Source: Pseudomonadota bacterium (GTDB taxonomy: Bacteria > Pseudomonadota > Gammaproteobacteria > CALCKW01). Taken from it: a stretch of 64,000 nucleotides of DNA. The stretch lies in assembly GCA_039196715.1 (NCBI GenBank), contig JBCCUP010000002.1, forward strand, positions 1-64,000, written 5' to 3'. The notes under the pieces were generated by a model, which saw only the letters and a list, made by a program, of their open reading frames with translations, made no database searches and was not told the DNA's origin. The position numbers were made by a program, and so were the translations under genes. Of this stretch, positions 43,300-52,500 are shown piece by piece; within the stretch, counting starts at the first letter, position 1, and each line of letters begins with the position of its first letter.

Positions 43300-44181
43300 A
43301 TGTACAGTGTGGATGACCTCAGCACCTTCGTGACCGTCGCGCACCGCGGGGGCATCACCGCGGCAGCCCAGCAACTGGGTATCTCACCGGCGACCACAAG
43401 CCACCGCATTGCGAAGTTGGAGCGCGCCCTGCGGCTGACCCTGTTCCACCGCAACAGCCGCAGTTTCCAGCTGACCGACGAAGGGCAACGCTACCTCGAC
43501 CGCATCGAGCCGGTGCTCGACGACCTGGCGGCGGCGCGCGACGACGCGGGCGGCACCCGCACGGCCTTGCGCGGCCACCTGCGCGTGACACTGTCCCCGT
43601 GGATACTGTCGCGCTACATCCTGCCCGCGCTGGCCCCGTTCAAACGCGCGCACCCCGAACTGAGCCTCGAGTTTCTCGCCGTCGACCGCTTCGTCTCGCT
43701 GGTCGAGGAGGGCCAGGATTGCGCTGTGCGGGTGGGCCAACTGAAAGACAGCGGGTTGTTGGCGCGGCGCATCGCCGACAACGAGCGGGTGCTCTGCGCC
43801 GCGCCGTCGTACCTTGCCGATGCCGGCGCGCCCACCGACATCGACACGCTCGACGCGCACAGCTGGGTGTGCCTGCCTTGGCAAATGCGCTTGCCGCTTC
43901 GCACCCCGCTCGGTGGCGAGCGCCCGTTCACTGCCACGCGCAATATCCTCGTCTCGAACTCGGACATGCTGACCGATGCAGCCGTCAACGGGCTCGGCAT
44001 CGCCATCAAATCGCGGCTCGCGGTCCAGGACGAGCTGCGCGACGGCCGTCTGGTCGAAGTCCTGCCGGGCGCGCTGGCCGCCGCCGACGCCCCGATCTGG
44101 TTTGTCAGTGCACCGGAGTCGCGCGCGGGCCTGAAGAACCGCGCGTTCGGCGGCTTTGTGGCAAGCCGGTTTCAGACCTGA
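43300..44181 (+). CDS. LysR-family transcriptional regulator
   Basis: Regulator of 293 residues. An N-terminal winged helix (1-60) has FVTVAHRGGITAAAQQLGISPATTSHRIAKLE, and a type-2 periplasmic-binding-like effector domain follows (about 90-290). It is divergent from the SMP-30-like gene with 95 bases between, the usual place for LysR control. That gap has ATTCGAACATATC and CATTCGATATTTTC as similar A/T-rich elements. The long reading frame opens upstream, but ATG 43300 fits the family N-terminus. Confidence 0.9.
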   Translation: MYSVDDLSTFVTVAHRGGITAAAQQLGISPATTSHRIAKLERALRLTLFHRNSRSFQLTDEGQRYLDRIEPVLDDLAAARDDAGGTRTALRGHLRVTLSPWILSRYILPALAPFKRAHPELSLEFLAVDRFVSLVEEGQDCAVRVGQLKDSGLLARRIADNERVLCAAPSYLADAGAPTDIDTLDAHSWVCLPWQMRLPLRTPLGGERPFTATRNILVSNSDMLTDAAVNGLGIAIKSRLAVQDELRDGRLVEVLPGALAAADAPIWFVSAPESRAGLKNRAFGGFVASRFQT

Positions 44182-44254
44182 CGCTCGGACGGTCAGGCCC
44201 TGTCGGTCGCCGCCATGTCCTCAGACCAGCCGGCCTCCGCCGAGCGCCCCATCC

Positions 44255-44680
44255 TCAGTGCCAGCGCCCCCCTTTGAAGGCGTCGAGCAGCGTCTTGGCT
44301 CGCCCCTCCTCGAGCTCGAGAAACGACTTGCCCTGGGAGAAGAAGTCGTTCATGCCGTCGATCTGCGCCAGCTCCTCGCGTGAGACCCGTGGGTAGCCCA
44401 TCGACCAGCTGCCAAAGCTGCGTTCCGAGATCGGCTCGACGATCAACTTGATCACACCCTGGTGTCGCGGATCGCGCTCAAGCCGTTTGTAGAGCCGCTC
44501 GACCACTTCGCGATCGCCCTCGAGCACTTGAAAAAACGCCCCCGATTCGTACAGCAGCATGCCGGTCACGTCGATCGCCGCGTTGTTCACCCGACTCTGC
44601 TCGAGCAACGCGTCAAGCGCGCTGGCCGTGAGCTCCCCATCGACCGATTTGCTGCAGTAGATGCACTGAATCATGTCCAT
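44255..44680 (-). CDS. stand-alone BLUF blue-light sensor
   Basis: Flavin-binding photoreceptor of 141 residues. The BLUF residues are in place: Tyr8 (IYCS), Asn32 or Asn33, Gln51 in FFQVLEG, and Trp92/Met94 in GSWSMG. The C-terminal tail of about 40 residues is helical and charged (FLELEEGRAKTLLDAF). There is no fused output domain, so it must act on a partner protein. ATG 44680 follows GGAGGT. No obvious partner such as an EAL or cyclase gene is adjacent. The 285 bases upstream (44681-44965) hold no gene that I can see. Confidence 0.88.
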   Translation of the reverse strand: MDMIQCIYCSKSVDGELTASALDALLEQSRVNNAAIDVTGMLLYESGAFFQVLEGDREVVERLYKRLERDPRHQGVIKLIVEPISERSFGSWSMGYPRVSREELAQIDGMNDFFSQGKSFLELEEGRAKTLLDAFKGGRWH

Positions 44681-44965
44681 CCGACACCTCCGAACACAAA
44701 AAGACACCGGTGTGTGAGGACCGATCGAGGTCAGTGGACGCTTCGACACCCGATCCCTGACCGGGGCTGGGGCTGGGTGCAACGCGCTGCGCCAGGTCGG
44801 TGCCTCACAGCGCGCGGCCGCGCGGTGTCGCCCGGGCAGGCGAGCGCGCGACGCGGTTTCAGGGACGGTATCGGCCGTCAGCCAGATTATTTGAGTGCAT
44901 ATAAAGAAACCGGTGAATCTGCCGCGGCCGGTACCCGAGCGGGGCCGGCCGGGTGCGGTCGGCGG

Positions 44966-45382
44966 TCAGCCGTTGCCGCCGTCGACCACCGGCGCACTCG
45001 CCATGAAGCGGTTGAATTCGTCTTCGTCCTGGCGGCGTTTGGCGTCGGCGCGAAACGTGGCGAAGCGGCGCGCGCGTTCTTCGATTTCCGCCTTGATCTC
45101 ACGGATGCGGTCGTACTGTGTCTCCTGGTACTCGTTGAAGACGACGTTGTCGTGGTCGGCGCCGCTGTCTTCGCCGCGCCGGGCGACCTTCGACCAGACG
45201 CCGCGGACGGCGGCCGGGAAGTCGCGGACATCGCGACCGGTGATGTTCCAGTAGAGCAGCACGAGCCCCACCGGCCAGAACAACACAAAGCCAACCACCA
45301 TGGCGGCGATGTTGCGGCCACTCCAGTTGCCCTTTTGGCCCGAGAAAGCACAGTGGGTCTGTTTGGCGTTCGTGTGAGTCAT
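44966..45382 (-). CDS. DUF2852 family membrane protein
   Basis: Protein of 138 residues. An N-terminal hydrophobic helix pair (IAAMVVGFVLFWPVGLVLLYWN) precedes a charged helical part ending DEDEFNRFMAS, the pattern of DUF2852, mostly known from alphaproteobacteria. No function is established. GAGGAA precedes the ATG. It is divergent from a TetR gene, and two similar dyads lie between, so it is probably that regulator's target. Confidence 0.82.
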   Translation of the reverse strand: MTHTNAKQTHCAFSGQKGNWSGRNIAAMVVGFVLFWPVGLVLLYWNITGRDVRDFPAAVRGVWSKVARRGEDSGADHDNVVFNEYQETQYDRIREIKAEIEERARRFATFRADAKRRQDEDEFNRFMASAPVVDGGNG

Positions 45383-45448
45383 ATTCGGTTCCTCATGTGG
45401 TCAAAGCGGTGCCCAACGGTGTTCACGGGCGGCTTCGATCCGAGTTAA

Positions 45449-45466
45449 TGTAAACACCGTTCACAT
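45449..45466. promoter_or_regulatory. TetR operator candidate, site 1
   Basis: TGTAAACACCGTTCACAT is an imperfect dyad, 67 bases upstream of the DUF2852 ATG. Its first 16 bases match the inverted site 2 (45515-45531) at 13 positions. Confidence 0.5.
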
Positions 45467-45514
45467 AAAGGTACGACCCACACGGCCAAAAATCAAGGGG
45501 GTGGCAGAAAAAAA

Positions 45515-45531
45515 GTGAACACTGTTAACAT
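45515..45531. promoter_or_regulatory. TetR operator candidate, site 2
   Basis: GTGAACACTGTTAACAT lies seven bases before the TetR ATG and is an inverted near-copy of site 1. Binding here would block translation initiation or transcription of the regulator itself. Confidence 0.5.
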
Positions 45532-45537
45532 AGGGCC

Positions 45538-46152
45538 ATGAAGAAGCACCGCGACAGCTACCACCACGGGAACCTCGCCGAGTCTCTGCTCGATGCGGTG
45601 GAGGACCTCGCGACCCGTTTCGGGCTCGAGGCCGTGAGCTTGCGCGCCTGCGCCAAGCAGCTCGGCGTCTCGCCGTCGTCGGCGTTCCGGCACTACCCGG
45701 ACAAGCGGGCGCTGCTGACCGCGTTTGCCACGCGCGCCCTGCAGCAGCTCTCGGCGGCGCTGGCCGAGGCCGCCACCAACCACACCACGTTTCGGCCGAT
45801 CGCGCTCGCCTACGTTCGCTACGCGATCGAGAAGCCGGCGCTGTTTCGCGCCATGTGGCGCGAGGACACCATCTACGCCCAAGACGAGCAATACCGCGCA
45901 GCCACCGCCACGCTGACCCGGCAACTGACGGCCGGGTTCGGCGACGCCCTCAGGGACTGCGACCCGGACCACCTGAGCGATCAGGAACTGCTGGTCTGGT
46001 CGACCTTGCACGGCTTGGCGGTGCTGTTCGTCGACGGGCCGTTGAACCAGGTCGCCGACGACGCCACCCGCCTCACCTCCGCCGAGCACGTGATCGATCG
46101 CCTGATCCCCACCCTCGACCTGAACAGCACACCTCCGGCACCGACGGCCTGA
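45538..46152 (+). CDS. TetR-family regulator (divergent to DUF2852)
   Basis: Repressor-like protein of 204 residues. The N-terminal helix-turn-helix reads SLRACAKQLGVSPSSAFRHYPDKRALL (about 34-60); the C-terminal part has LAYVRYAIEKPALFRAMW, typical of the subgroup with a WHG ligand domain. Two similar dyads lie in the 155-base region shared with the DUF2852 gene. The ligand is unknown. Confidence 0.88.
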   Translation: MKKHRDSYHHGNLAESLLDAVEDLATRFGLEAVSLRACAKQLGVSPSSAFRHYPDKRALLTAFATRALQQLSAALAEAATNHTTFRPIALAYVRYAIEKPALFRAMWREDTIYAQDEQYRAATATLTRQLTAGFGDALRDCDPDHLSDQELLVWSTLHGLAVLFVDGPLNQVADDATRLTSAEHVIDRLIPTLDLNSTPPAPTA

Positions 46153-46153
46153 A

Positions 46154-46169
46154 CCTACCCATAGATAGG
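46154..46169. promoter_or_regulatory. operator-like site upstream of the second TetR gene
   Basis: Read on the minus strand, CCTATCTATGGGTAGG resembles the perfect dyad at 46879-46898 (CTATCTA, a short spacer, then TAG). It lies 72 bases before the TetR ATG and could mediate autoregulation. Confidence 0.42.
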
Positions 46170-46240
46170 CATTTGCGGTAGGGTCCCGGCTCCAGCGTCA
46201 CGCACCGCGGACGCCGCCGCACCGGGGAGCCGAGCAACCG

Positions 46241-46795
46241 ATGGCCGATAACCGACAGAAATTGACCGACGTGGCGCAGTCGAGCGTCCAGAAGAGCGGC
46301 CTGCGTGGCTTGAGTTTCCGCACCCTGGCCAACGAAGTGGGCATCAAATCCTCGAGTGTGCACTACCACTTCCCCGAGAAGTCCGACCTCGCCCAGGCGC
46401 TGATCGAGCAGTACACCACGACCTTCATGGCCAAGCTCGAGGCGATCGCAGCGGAGCCCTGGTCGCTCAAGCGCAAGCTCACCGCCTTCATGGCGGTGAT
46501 CGAAGACGTCGCGCGCTCCGACAGCCTGTGCCTGTGCGGCATGCTGGCCGCCGAACTCGAATCCCTGTCCGCCGAAAACCGCACCGCGTTGCGCCGGTTC
46601 TTCACCGAGATGGCGAGCTGGCTGACACGCGAACTGAGCGCGCACGCCGACGAAGTGAACAGCGACCTCGCCCCGGCAGACCTCGCCAGCGTGATGGTGT
46701 CGGGCATCGAGGGCGCGCTGCTGGTCGACCGGGTCCACGGCGACACCGTGAGCCTCACCGCCCAACAACGGCTCTACACCAGCCTGTTGCGCTGA
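46241..46795 (+). CDS. TetR/AcrR-family regulator (upstream of cupin gene)
   Basis: Regulator of 184 residues. The helix-turn-helix LSFRTLANEVGIKSSSVHYHFPEKSDL lies at about 24-50. The ligand domain includes DSLCLCGMLAAELESLS with two close Cys, which could sense electrophiles as in NemR-like or AcuR-like proteins; that is inference. A perfect dyad follows the gene, in front of the cupin gene, and a related site precedes it. Confidence 0.87.
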   Translation: MADNRQKLTDVAQSSVQKSGLRGLSFRTLANEVGIKSSSVHYHFPEKSDLAQALIEQYTTTFMAKLEAIAAEPWSLKRKLTAFMAVIEDVARSDSLCLCGMLAAELESLSAENRTALRRFFTEMASWLTRELSAHADEVNSDLAPADLASVMVSGIEGALLVDRVHGDTVSLTAQQRLYTSLLR

Positions 46796-46878
46796 CGCCC
46801 AGCACGCCCGCCCGGGGCGCTGTCGTCGGCCGCCACCTCACCTGCACAAGGCACGCGGTAAAAAATTGGCCCTTGCAA

Positions 46879-46898
46879 TCTATCTAGTGATAGATAGA
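46879..46898. promoter_or_regulatory. perfect 20-bp dyad, TetR operator candidate
   Basis: TCTATCTA-GTGA-TAGATAGA has 8-bp perfect arms and a 4-bp spacer, 43 bases before the cupin ATG, where it would overlap the promoter. A related site precedes the neighbouring TetR gene. Confidence 0.62.
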
Positions 46899-46941
46899 AT
46901 ATAGCCCAACACTCCCCGATTCGCCCCAGCCGGAGGCCCAA

Positions 46942-47604
46942 ATGGACGTCAACGCCGATTTTGCCCAGCGCGTGCTGCTGCACGCAGATGAGATCGAGTG
47001 GGAGAAATCCCCCATGCCCGGCGTCGACCGCCGGCGCCTCGACCGGGTCGACACCGAAGACGAGCGGGTCACGACCATCGTCCGCTACGCCCCTGGCAGC
47101 GCCTTCTCCTCGCACGTGCACACGGGTGGCGAAGAGTTCATCGTGCTCGAGGGCGTGTTCGAAGACGACTACGGCGAGTGGCCCGAGGGCAGCTACATCC
47201 GCAACCCGCCGCAGTCCCGGCACACACCCGGGTCAAAGCCCGGCTGCGTGATTTTCGTCAAGCTCTGGCAGTTCCAGCCCGACGACCGCACCTTCGTGCA
47301 CGCCAAGCTGGACAAGCTGGGCGCGGTGCCAGACCGACACCGCGACGGTGTCAGCGTGTCACCCTTGTACAAGGATGCCTTCGAGAATGTCCGCGTCGAG
47401 CAGTGGGAGCCCGGCGCCGTGGTCGACGTCGACGCTTCAGGTGGCGCCGAGGTGCTGGTGCTCGACGGCGGCTTTGACGAGCAGGGCGACCGTTTGCGAA
47501 AGCACTCCTGGCTGCGCGTGCCGGTTGGCACCACCCTGAACGCCACCGCCGGGCCCCATGGTGCCCGAGTCTGGATCAAGTCCGGACACCTGCGGGGCTT
47601 GTGA
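46942..47604 (+). CDS. ChrR-like double-cupin protein
   Basis: Protein of 220 residues made of two cupin-like repeats. The first repeat has intact metal ligands, SSHVHTGGEEFIVLEG (His, His, Glu) and a later His in QSRHTPGS. The second, about 130-215, is degenerate. The family includes the C-terminal part of the anti-sigma factor ChrR, but the N-terminal zinc anti-sigma domain is absent and no sigma factor gene is near. A perfect TetR-type dyad stands before the gene. A peroxide, electrophile or aldehyde response is possible. Confidence 0.8.
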   Translation: MDVNADFAQRVLLHADEIEWEKSPMPGVDRRRLDRVDTEDERVTTIVRYAPGSAFSSHVHTGGEEFIVLEGVFEDDYGEWPEGSYIRNPPQSRHTPGSKPGCVIFVKLWQFQPDDRTFVHAKLDKLGAVPDRHRDGVSVSPLYKDAFENVRVEQWEPGAVVDVDASGGAEVLVLDGGFDEQGDRLRKHSWLRVPVGTTLNATAGPHGARVWIKSGHLRGL

Positions 47605-47685
47605 CCGGCCACCCCTTACGCCTGCAGGCACCTGCCTGCGCCACACCACCGCGGCCACCGCGTCGCCATACGGAGACCACATCTG

Positions 47686-48054
47686 ATGATTGGTTATGCA
47701 ACCCTGGGTTCCACGGACCTCGACCGCGCCCTCGCGTTCTACGATGAGCTGCTCGCCCTGGTGGGCGGCAAACAGAAATTTGGCCTCGACCGTATCAAGT
47801 TCTACGGCACCGACGACAACGGCGCCATGCTTGCAGTGTGTACGCCGGCAAACGGTGAGGACCAGAGCTGTGGCAATGGCCAGATGGTCGCTATCCCGGG
47901 TGGCTCGCCCGAGGGTGCTGACGCACTGTACGAGAAGGCCCTGTCACTCGGCGCTACCGACGCGGGCGCTCCGGGTCAACGCATGGACGGTTTCTACGGC
48001 GCCTACGTGCACGACCCGGACGGCAACAAGCTGTGCTTCTTCCACATGGGCTGA
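47686..48054 (+). CDS. VOC (glyoxalase/dioxygenase-fold) family protein
   Basis: Protein of 122 residues with paired beta-alpha-beta-beta-beta modules: YATLGSTDLDRALAFYDELL at the start, GFYGAYVHDPDGNKLCFFHMG at the end. Members are metal-dependent lyases, isomerases or binding proteins such as glyoxalase I or fosfomycin resistance enzymes. It may be in the TetR-controlled unit with the cupin gene 81 bases upstream. A strong terminator follows. Confidence 0.85.
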   Translation: MIGYATLGSTDLDRALAFYDELLALVGGKQKFGLDRIKFYGTDDNGAMLAVCTPANGEDQSCGNGQMVAIPGGSPEGADALYEKALSLGATDAGAPGQRMDGFYGAYVHDPDGNKLCFFHMG

Positions 48055-48064
48055 CGCCCTGAGT

Positions 48065-48093
48065 CGAAAAGCCCGTCGCTGACGGGCTTTTCG
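48065..48093. terminator. bidirectional rho-independent terminator
   Basis: CGAAAAGCCCGTC-GCT-GACGGGCTTTTCG has 13-bp perfect arms with a T-run on each strand. It sits between the convergent VOC and DUF4864 genes. Confidence 0.9.
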
Positions 48094-48114
48094 AATACCG
48101 TTGGCGTTGTGTGC

Positions 48115-48501
48115 TCAGGCGCCGACGCCGGCCTGCCGCACGTACACGCCATTGATCTGCCAGCTGGACTCGGTCTTCAGCATCTCGTAGCGCGCTTCGA
48201 ACACCGAACCCGTGGTGTCAGTGAAAAACACCGTTTGCACACCGCCGTCGGAAAATTGACCGTACCGCACACGTGCCGGTCGCCACACCATCGGGTAGCT
48301 CCGCTGCACCATGCGACCGAATCGCTCGGCCGTGCCAAAGATGCGTTTGATCGTGGGCGACGCGAACGAGAAGGCCGTGTCGAGGTCGTTGGCCTGGAAC
48401 GCGGCAATTTGCGCGTCGATCACCTGTGTGGGTTCGGTGTCGTTCGCGTGCACTGCCGGTGCCAGGCCGATCATCAGAACCAACGGTAGCCAGAATCGCA
48501 T
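48115..48501 (-). CDS. DUF4864 family exported protein
   Basis: Protein of 128 residues with an N-terminal signal peptide (MRFWLPLVLMIGLAPAVHA). The mature part reads VIDAQIAAFQANDLDTAFSFASPTIKRIFG, then GRMVQRSYPMVWRP and WQINGVYV, the DUF4864 pattern, an NTF2-like fold. Function unknown; probably periplasmic. GAGGTG precedes the ATG. Confidence 0.8.
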   Translation of the reverse strand: MRFWLPLVLMIGLAPAVHANDTEPTQVIDAQIAAFQANDLDTAFSFASPTIKRIFGTAERFGRMVQRSYPMVWRPARVRYGQFSDGGVQTVFFTDTTGSVFEARYEMLKTESSWQINGVYVRQAGVGA

Positions 48502-48590
48502 GGTGTCACCTCGTGTTCAGATCGGTGGACGCGTCGCCCGTCTTGGGTGCTGACTGCCGTTCACGCCGTTGGTTCCCGAGCGGACCGGAA

Positions 48591-49400
48591 TCAGGGCGCC
48601 GTCAACACACCGGCTTGCAGCAGCGTGGTGGGGTCTGGCACCCACATGGCCTCGGCGGGGGCCTGGTAGATCTGCTCGACAAAGGCAGCCGAAACCCCGC
48701 GCTGGCGCAGGTAGGCCTGGTCTCGGCGCTGCGCCTCGGCCGTGTCGACCAGCGCGCGCTGGACCGGCGCCCGCACACTGTACTGGTGGAAGCCGAGTTC
48801 GGCACCGGCGCCAAGGCGCCGATCGGCTCCGGCGAGAAACACCAGGGTGCACGCCGAATAGCACCGCGTGTCGCTGCGCGTCTCGAGAGCGTGTGGCTCG
48901 ATGTCGGCCGCAATTGCACGCGCCGCCATGACGAGACCGCCCTCGCTGCGCAGCAGGACGCGGCCGATCCCGGGCTCGCTTGCCAACGCAGCCTGCACCG
49001 CGCTGTGGTGCTGCCAGCCGATTTCACCCTCGATCACCACCGTGCGACCGCCGTCGAGGCGCGGCAACGTGAATACCTCGGCCGGCGGCGCCGGTGGCGG
49101 GGCCACGTGGCCGCGCCGCGCGGCGGCATCGAGCGCCTGCACGGCGGTCAGGGCCAACACCAGCGTGAGGGCCGCGTAGCCAAACCACCCGCCCACCGCA
49201 CTGCCGAGCGAGCGCGTGTGCCGATCGATGGCACGCCAGCCGCCGACCACCTGCCACGTGCACACCACCAGGCTCAAAGCCAGCCAGACCACCAGGGCCG
49301 AGCGGGGAACCGCGCCCTGCAGCAGGCCCAGGCCCACCCGCAGCCCGACCAGCAACACCGCCAACGTCACCCAGAAGGGCACGCGCCCCTGCCAGTGCAT
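48591..49400 (-). CDS. membrane protein with ClpP-like protease domain
   Basis: Protein of about 269 residues. Three hydrophobic segments fill residues 1-105; the rest follows a ClpP/crotonase-like fold. It keeps a likely Ser nucleophile in RCYSACTLVFLAG and a His 23 residues later in LGFHQY, near the spacing in ClpP. LLRSEGGLVMAARAIA fits the helix before the nucleophile. It could be a membrane-bound peptidase. The start is uncertain (ATG 49400 chosen). It is divergent from hrpA with about 190 bases between. Confidence 0.72.
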   Translation of the reverse strand: MHWQGRVPFWVTLAVLLVGLRVGLGLLQGAVPRSALVVWLALSLVVCTWQVVGGWRAIDRHTRSLGSAVGGWFGYAALTLVLALTAVQALDAAARRGHVAPPPAPPAEVFTLPRLDGGRTVVIEGEIGWQHHSAVQAALASEPGIGRVLLRSEGGLVMAARAIAADIEPHALETRSDTRCYSACTLVFLAGADRRLGAGAELGFHQYSVRAPVQRALVDTAEAQRRDQAYLRQRGVSAAFVEQIYQAPAEAMWVPDPTTLLQAGVLTAP

Positions 49401-49587
49401 TGCCAGCCAACGTGCAATCACCAACAGCACCCCCTTCGTGACGTGCCACACAGCGTCGCACGCCCCTTCCACCCGGTTCAACACAGCGCCTGAAGCGTGG
49501 CGCCCGGGCTTGTGCCGCACCCCGCGAGGCGTACACTGCCGTGGGCCGACCGCCGGCAAACGCCTTTGTGACCCCTTCACCGTGACC

Positions 49588-52500
49588 ATGCCAACCCTCT
49601 CGTCCCTGCGCGGCCAACTCGACGCCGTGCAGACCCGGGACCGACACCGTTTGCGCCGCGACATCACCGCGCTCGCCGCACGTGCGCGTACCGACCAGCC
49701 GGACATCGATGCCCTGACACAGCTGCAGACACGCGTGCGTGCATCGGTCGCGGTGGTCGACGCCCGCCGCGCGGCGCCGATCACGCTGAGCTACCCCGAG
49801 GCACTGCCGGTGTCTGCGGCGCGCGATCCGCTGCGCGAGGCCATCGCGGCCCACCCGGTGGTGATCGTTTGCGGCGACACGGGCTCCGGCAAGACGACAC
49901 AGCTGCCGAAACTTTGCATGGAACTCGGCCGCGGCACCCACGGGCTGATCGGCCACACCCAGCCACGGCGTATCGCCGCGCGCACCGTTGCCGACCGCAT
50001 AGCGCGCGAGTTGCAGACCGAGCCCGGCGCGGTGGTCGGCCACACCGTGCGTTTCTCCGACACGGTGTCGCCAACGGCGCGTGTCAAGGTGATGACCGAC
50101 GGCATCCTGCTCGCCGAGATCCAGCGCGACCCCTGGCTGAACGCCTACGACACGCTGATCATCGACGAGGCCCACGAGCGCTCGCTCAACATCGATTTCC
50201 TGCTCGGCTACCTCGCGCAATTGCTGCTGCGCCGACCAGACCTCAAGCTCATCATCACCTCGGCCACCATCGACCCCGAGCGCTTCGCGGCCCACTTCAC
50301 ACACGGCGACACGCCGGCGCCGATCGTGCGCGTCGAGGGACGCACCTACCCGGTCGAGCTTCGCTACCGGCCGACGGTCGACACCGAGTCCGGCCGCGAG
50401 ACCGACCCGCTGGCGGCGCTGATCGACGCCACTGAGGAGCTCGCTGCCGCCGTCGACGGGGACATCCTGATCTTCTTCCCGGGCGAACGTGACATCCGTG
50501 ATGCAAGCGCGGCCCTCAGCAGGCACGCGAGCCAATCGAAACGGTTGCGCGGGCTCGAGGTGCTGCCGTTGTTCGGCCGACTCTCGCACGCCGAGCAGCA
50601 GAAGATCTTCAAACGCGGCGACCGCCGTCGCGTCGTGCTGGCCACCAACGTGGCCGAGACCTCGCTCACCGTGCCCGGCATCCGCGCCGTGATCGACACC
50701 GGCACCGCGCGGGTGTCGCGCTACTCGGCGAGTTCGAAACTGCAGCGCCTGCCGGTCGAGCCCATCTCGCAGGCGTCGGCGAACCAGCGATCGGGCCGCT
50801 GCGGCCGCGAGGCACCCGGCGTCGCAATCCGCCTGTACAGCGAGGACGATTTCAACGCGCGCCCCGCTTTCACCGACCCCGAGATCCTGCGCACCAACCT
50901 CGCGTCGGTAATCCTGCAAATGGCGGCGTTGCGCCTGGGCGCGGTCGAGGACTTTCCCTTTGTCGAGGCCCCCGAGCGGCGCTTCATCAACGACGGCTAT
51001 CTGCTGCTGCAGGAACTCGGCGCGGTCGACGAGCGGCGCGCGCTGACCAAACTGGGGCGGCGCATGGCGCGCTTGCCGGTCGACCCGCGCCTCGCCCGCA
51101 TGCTACTCGCCGCCGACAACGAAGCCTGCCTCGACGAGGTCCTGACGGTTGTCTCGGCGCTCTCGGTGCAGGACCCGCGCGAACGCCCGCTCGAGGCGCA
51201 GGCCGGCGCCGACCAGGCCCACGCCGAGCACCGCCACGAGAGCTCGGATTTTCTGAGTTTCACCAACCTCTGGAGCCTGGTCACGGTGCAACGCAGCGCC
51301 CTGTCGGGCAACGGCTTTCGCAAGTGGTGCAAGGCGCAGTTCCTCAGCCCGCTTCGGGTGCGTGAGTGGATCGACATCCGCCGGCAGCTTGCGGAGGCCT
51401 GCAGCAGCCTCTCGCTGCGGCGCAACGACACCGAAGCGCCACCGGACAACGTGCACCGCGCGGTGTTGGCCGGCCTGCTGTCGCACATCGCGCGCAAGAC
51501 CGACAAGGGCGACTACGCCGGCGCGCGCGGCAGAAAGATGCACATTTTCCCCGGCTCGAGCCTGCGCCGGCGCGGCCCCAGCTGGCTGGTTGCGGCGGAA
51601 ATCGTTGAAACCAGCCGCGTGTTTGCCCGCTGCGTGGCGCCGATCGACCCGCGCTGGCTGGAGGCGCTCGCGCCGCACCTGGTGAAGTACAGCTATTTCA
51701 GTCCGCGCTGGCAACGCAAACGCGGCCAGGTCGGTGCCTACGCCAAGGTGTCGCTCTACGGCCTGATCGTCAACCCGAAAAAGCGGGTGAACTACGGCCC
51801 GATCGACCCGGCCGGCGCCCGGGACATCTTCATCCGCCACGCGCTGGTGGAAGGCGAGCTCAACACCCAGGGCGCGTTTCTCGCCCACAATCTGGCACTG
51901 CTCGACTCGGTGCGTGCGCTCGAAGACAAGTCGCGACGCCGGGACCTGCAAGTCGACCCGGAAACGCTCGCCGCGTTCTACCATGCGCGCCTGCCCGCCG
52001 ACGTGTACAACCAGCCGGCGTTCGAGACCTGGCGCACCGAGGTCGAGCGCGAGACGCCGCGGTTGCTGTACTTCGACACCGCCGACGTCATGCTCGAGGA
52101 CGCGGCACCGGTCGCCTACGAGAGCTTCCCCGACCACATCGACATCGCCGGCGCCACGCTGCCACTGCGCTACCACTTCGCGCCCGGCGCCGACGACGAC
52201 GGGGTCACCCTGAGCATCCCGGTGGTGCTGCTGAACCGGGTGGGCGCGGCGCAGTGCGAGTACATCGTGCCGGGCTTGATGTACGAGAAGATCGAGGCCC
52301 TGCTGCGTTCGCTGCCGAAGGCCAGCCGCAAGCAGGTGGTGCCGGTACCGGACGTCGCCCGCGCACTGTTGGCCGACATCACACCGTCCGACACCACCCT
52401 GACGCGCGCACTCTCGGCCAGGCTGAAGGCCAGCCGCGGTCTCGACATCGCGGTGTCCGACTGGGACCCCACCGCGCTGCCTGCACACCTCTTCATGCGG

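Noticed and set aside
44255-44680. BLUF protein as an active cyclase or phosphodiesterase
   Set aside because: The chain ends about 40 residues after the BLUF domain; there is no room for an output enzyme.
46942-47604. Full ChrR anti-sigma factor
   Set aside because: The N-terminal zinc-binding anti-sigma domain is absent, and no ECF sigma gene is adjacent.
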